From positions 1-5,915 of the forward strand of contig JAHAEW010000125.1 of NCBI GenBank assembly GCA_018374635.1: 5,915 bases of DNA, given 5' to 3'. This document shows, piece after piece, positions 5,818 to 5,915 of the stretch. Origin of the DNA: Clostridiales bacterium (GTDB taxonomy: Bacteria > Bacillota > Clostridia > Oscillospirales > Oscillospiraceae). Position 1 is the first letter of the stretch; every line of letters starts with the position of its first letter. Under the pieces are notes generated by a model. The model saw only the letters and a list, made by a program, of their open reading frames with translations, had not been told where the DNA came from and searched no databases. The position numbers and the translations under genes were made by a program.

Positions 5818-5915
5818 CAGCGTGTCGAAAAACTTCGACACGCTTCTCAAAAATGCAAGCATTTTTTCGAGGGGATGCAGGCCGCTGCGCGCACTTCGTC
5901 GGGTCAAAGTCCGCA
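5817..5915 (+). repeat. 99-bp intergenic repeat, right copy (downstream of fbp)
   Basis: Inverted copy of 53-151, identical at 98 of 99 positions; G at 5884 replaces the T expected from base 84. It begins at the base after the second T following the fbp hairpin and runs to the window edge, so its true end is not seen. The three inverted repeats are at 5819-5844, 5849-5866 and 5877-5888, and the one difference falls in the loop of the last. Relative to its neighbouring gene, it has the same orientation as the copy after gltX. Confidence 0.9.

Noticed and set aside
5853..5915. Small open frame inside the repeat beginning MQAFFRGDAG, also present in the left copy
   Set aside because: There is no ribosome binding site, it follows a terminator hairpin and starts within a stem-loop. 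The single base difference between copies changes an amino acid (Leu to Arg) while sparing the predicted stems, so RNA or DNA structure explains it better than protein coding.
53..5915. The whole window as a transposon or genomic island with 99-bp terminal inverted repeats
   Set aside because: There is no transposase, integrase or passenger-type gene; the contents are core genes with matching composition, and each repeat sits in a normal 3' intergenic spot. Two copies of a dispersed repeat explain it more simply.

Overview
The window holds three complete housekeeping or stress genes and a flanking inverted repeat. It is GC-rich, has strong GGAGG-type ribosome binding sites, and carries a class III (Firmicutes-type) fructose-1,6-bisphosphatase and a strict-anaerobe-type hybrid cluster protein. 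This suggests a high-GC anaerobic Firmicute, for example a gut Oscillospiraceae member of the Flavonifractor/Intestinimonas kind. The taxon is inferred from gene families and composition, not from a database match.

Layout, left to right. 1-52: unassigned end sequence. 53-151: one copy of a 99-bp repeat, abutting a 34-bp perfect palindrome (151-184) that is the likely gltX terminator. 207-1697 (-): gltX, glutamyl-tRNA synthetase, with its own near-consensus promoter and a GC-rich leader hairpin in the 192-bp gap upstream. 1890-3530 (-): hcp, hybrid cluster protein. 3531-3772: divergent control region with an activator-type promoter for hcp and a separate promoter for fbp. 3773-5764 (+): fbp, class III fructose-1,6-bisphosphatase. 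5783-5817: fbp terminator hairpin, followed directly by the second, inverted copy of the repeat (5817-5915), which runs off the end of the window.

The genes do not form a pathway: tRNA charging, nitric oxide/hydroxylamine detoxification and gluconeogenesis. Each appears to be its own transcription unit. I see no defence system, transposase, integrase, CRISPR array or RNA gene.

Two observations deserve a second look. First, the 99-bp repeat matches at 98 of 99 positions. It lies in the same orientation relative to the gene ending beside it, right after that gene's terminator hairpin, at both ends of the window. Second, a perfect 14-bp palindrome lies exactly at -41.5 from the start site predicted for hcp. 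That is the class II position for a CRP/FNR-family activator such as HcpR.
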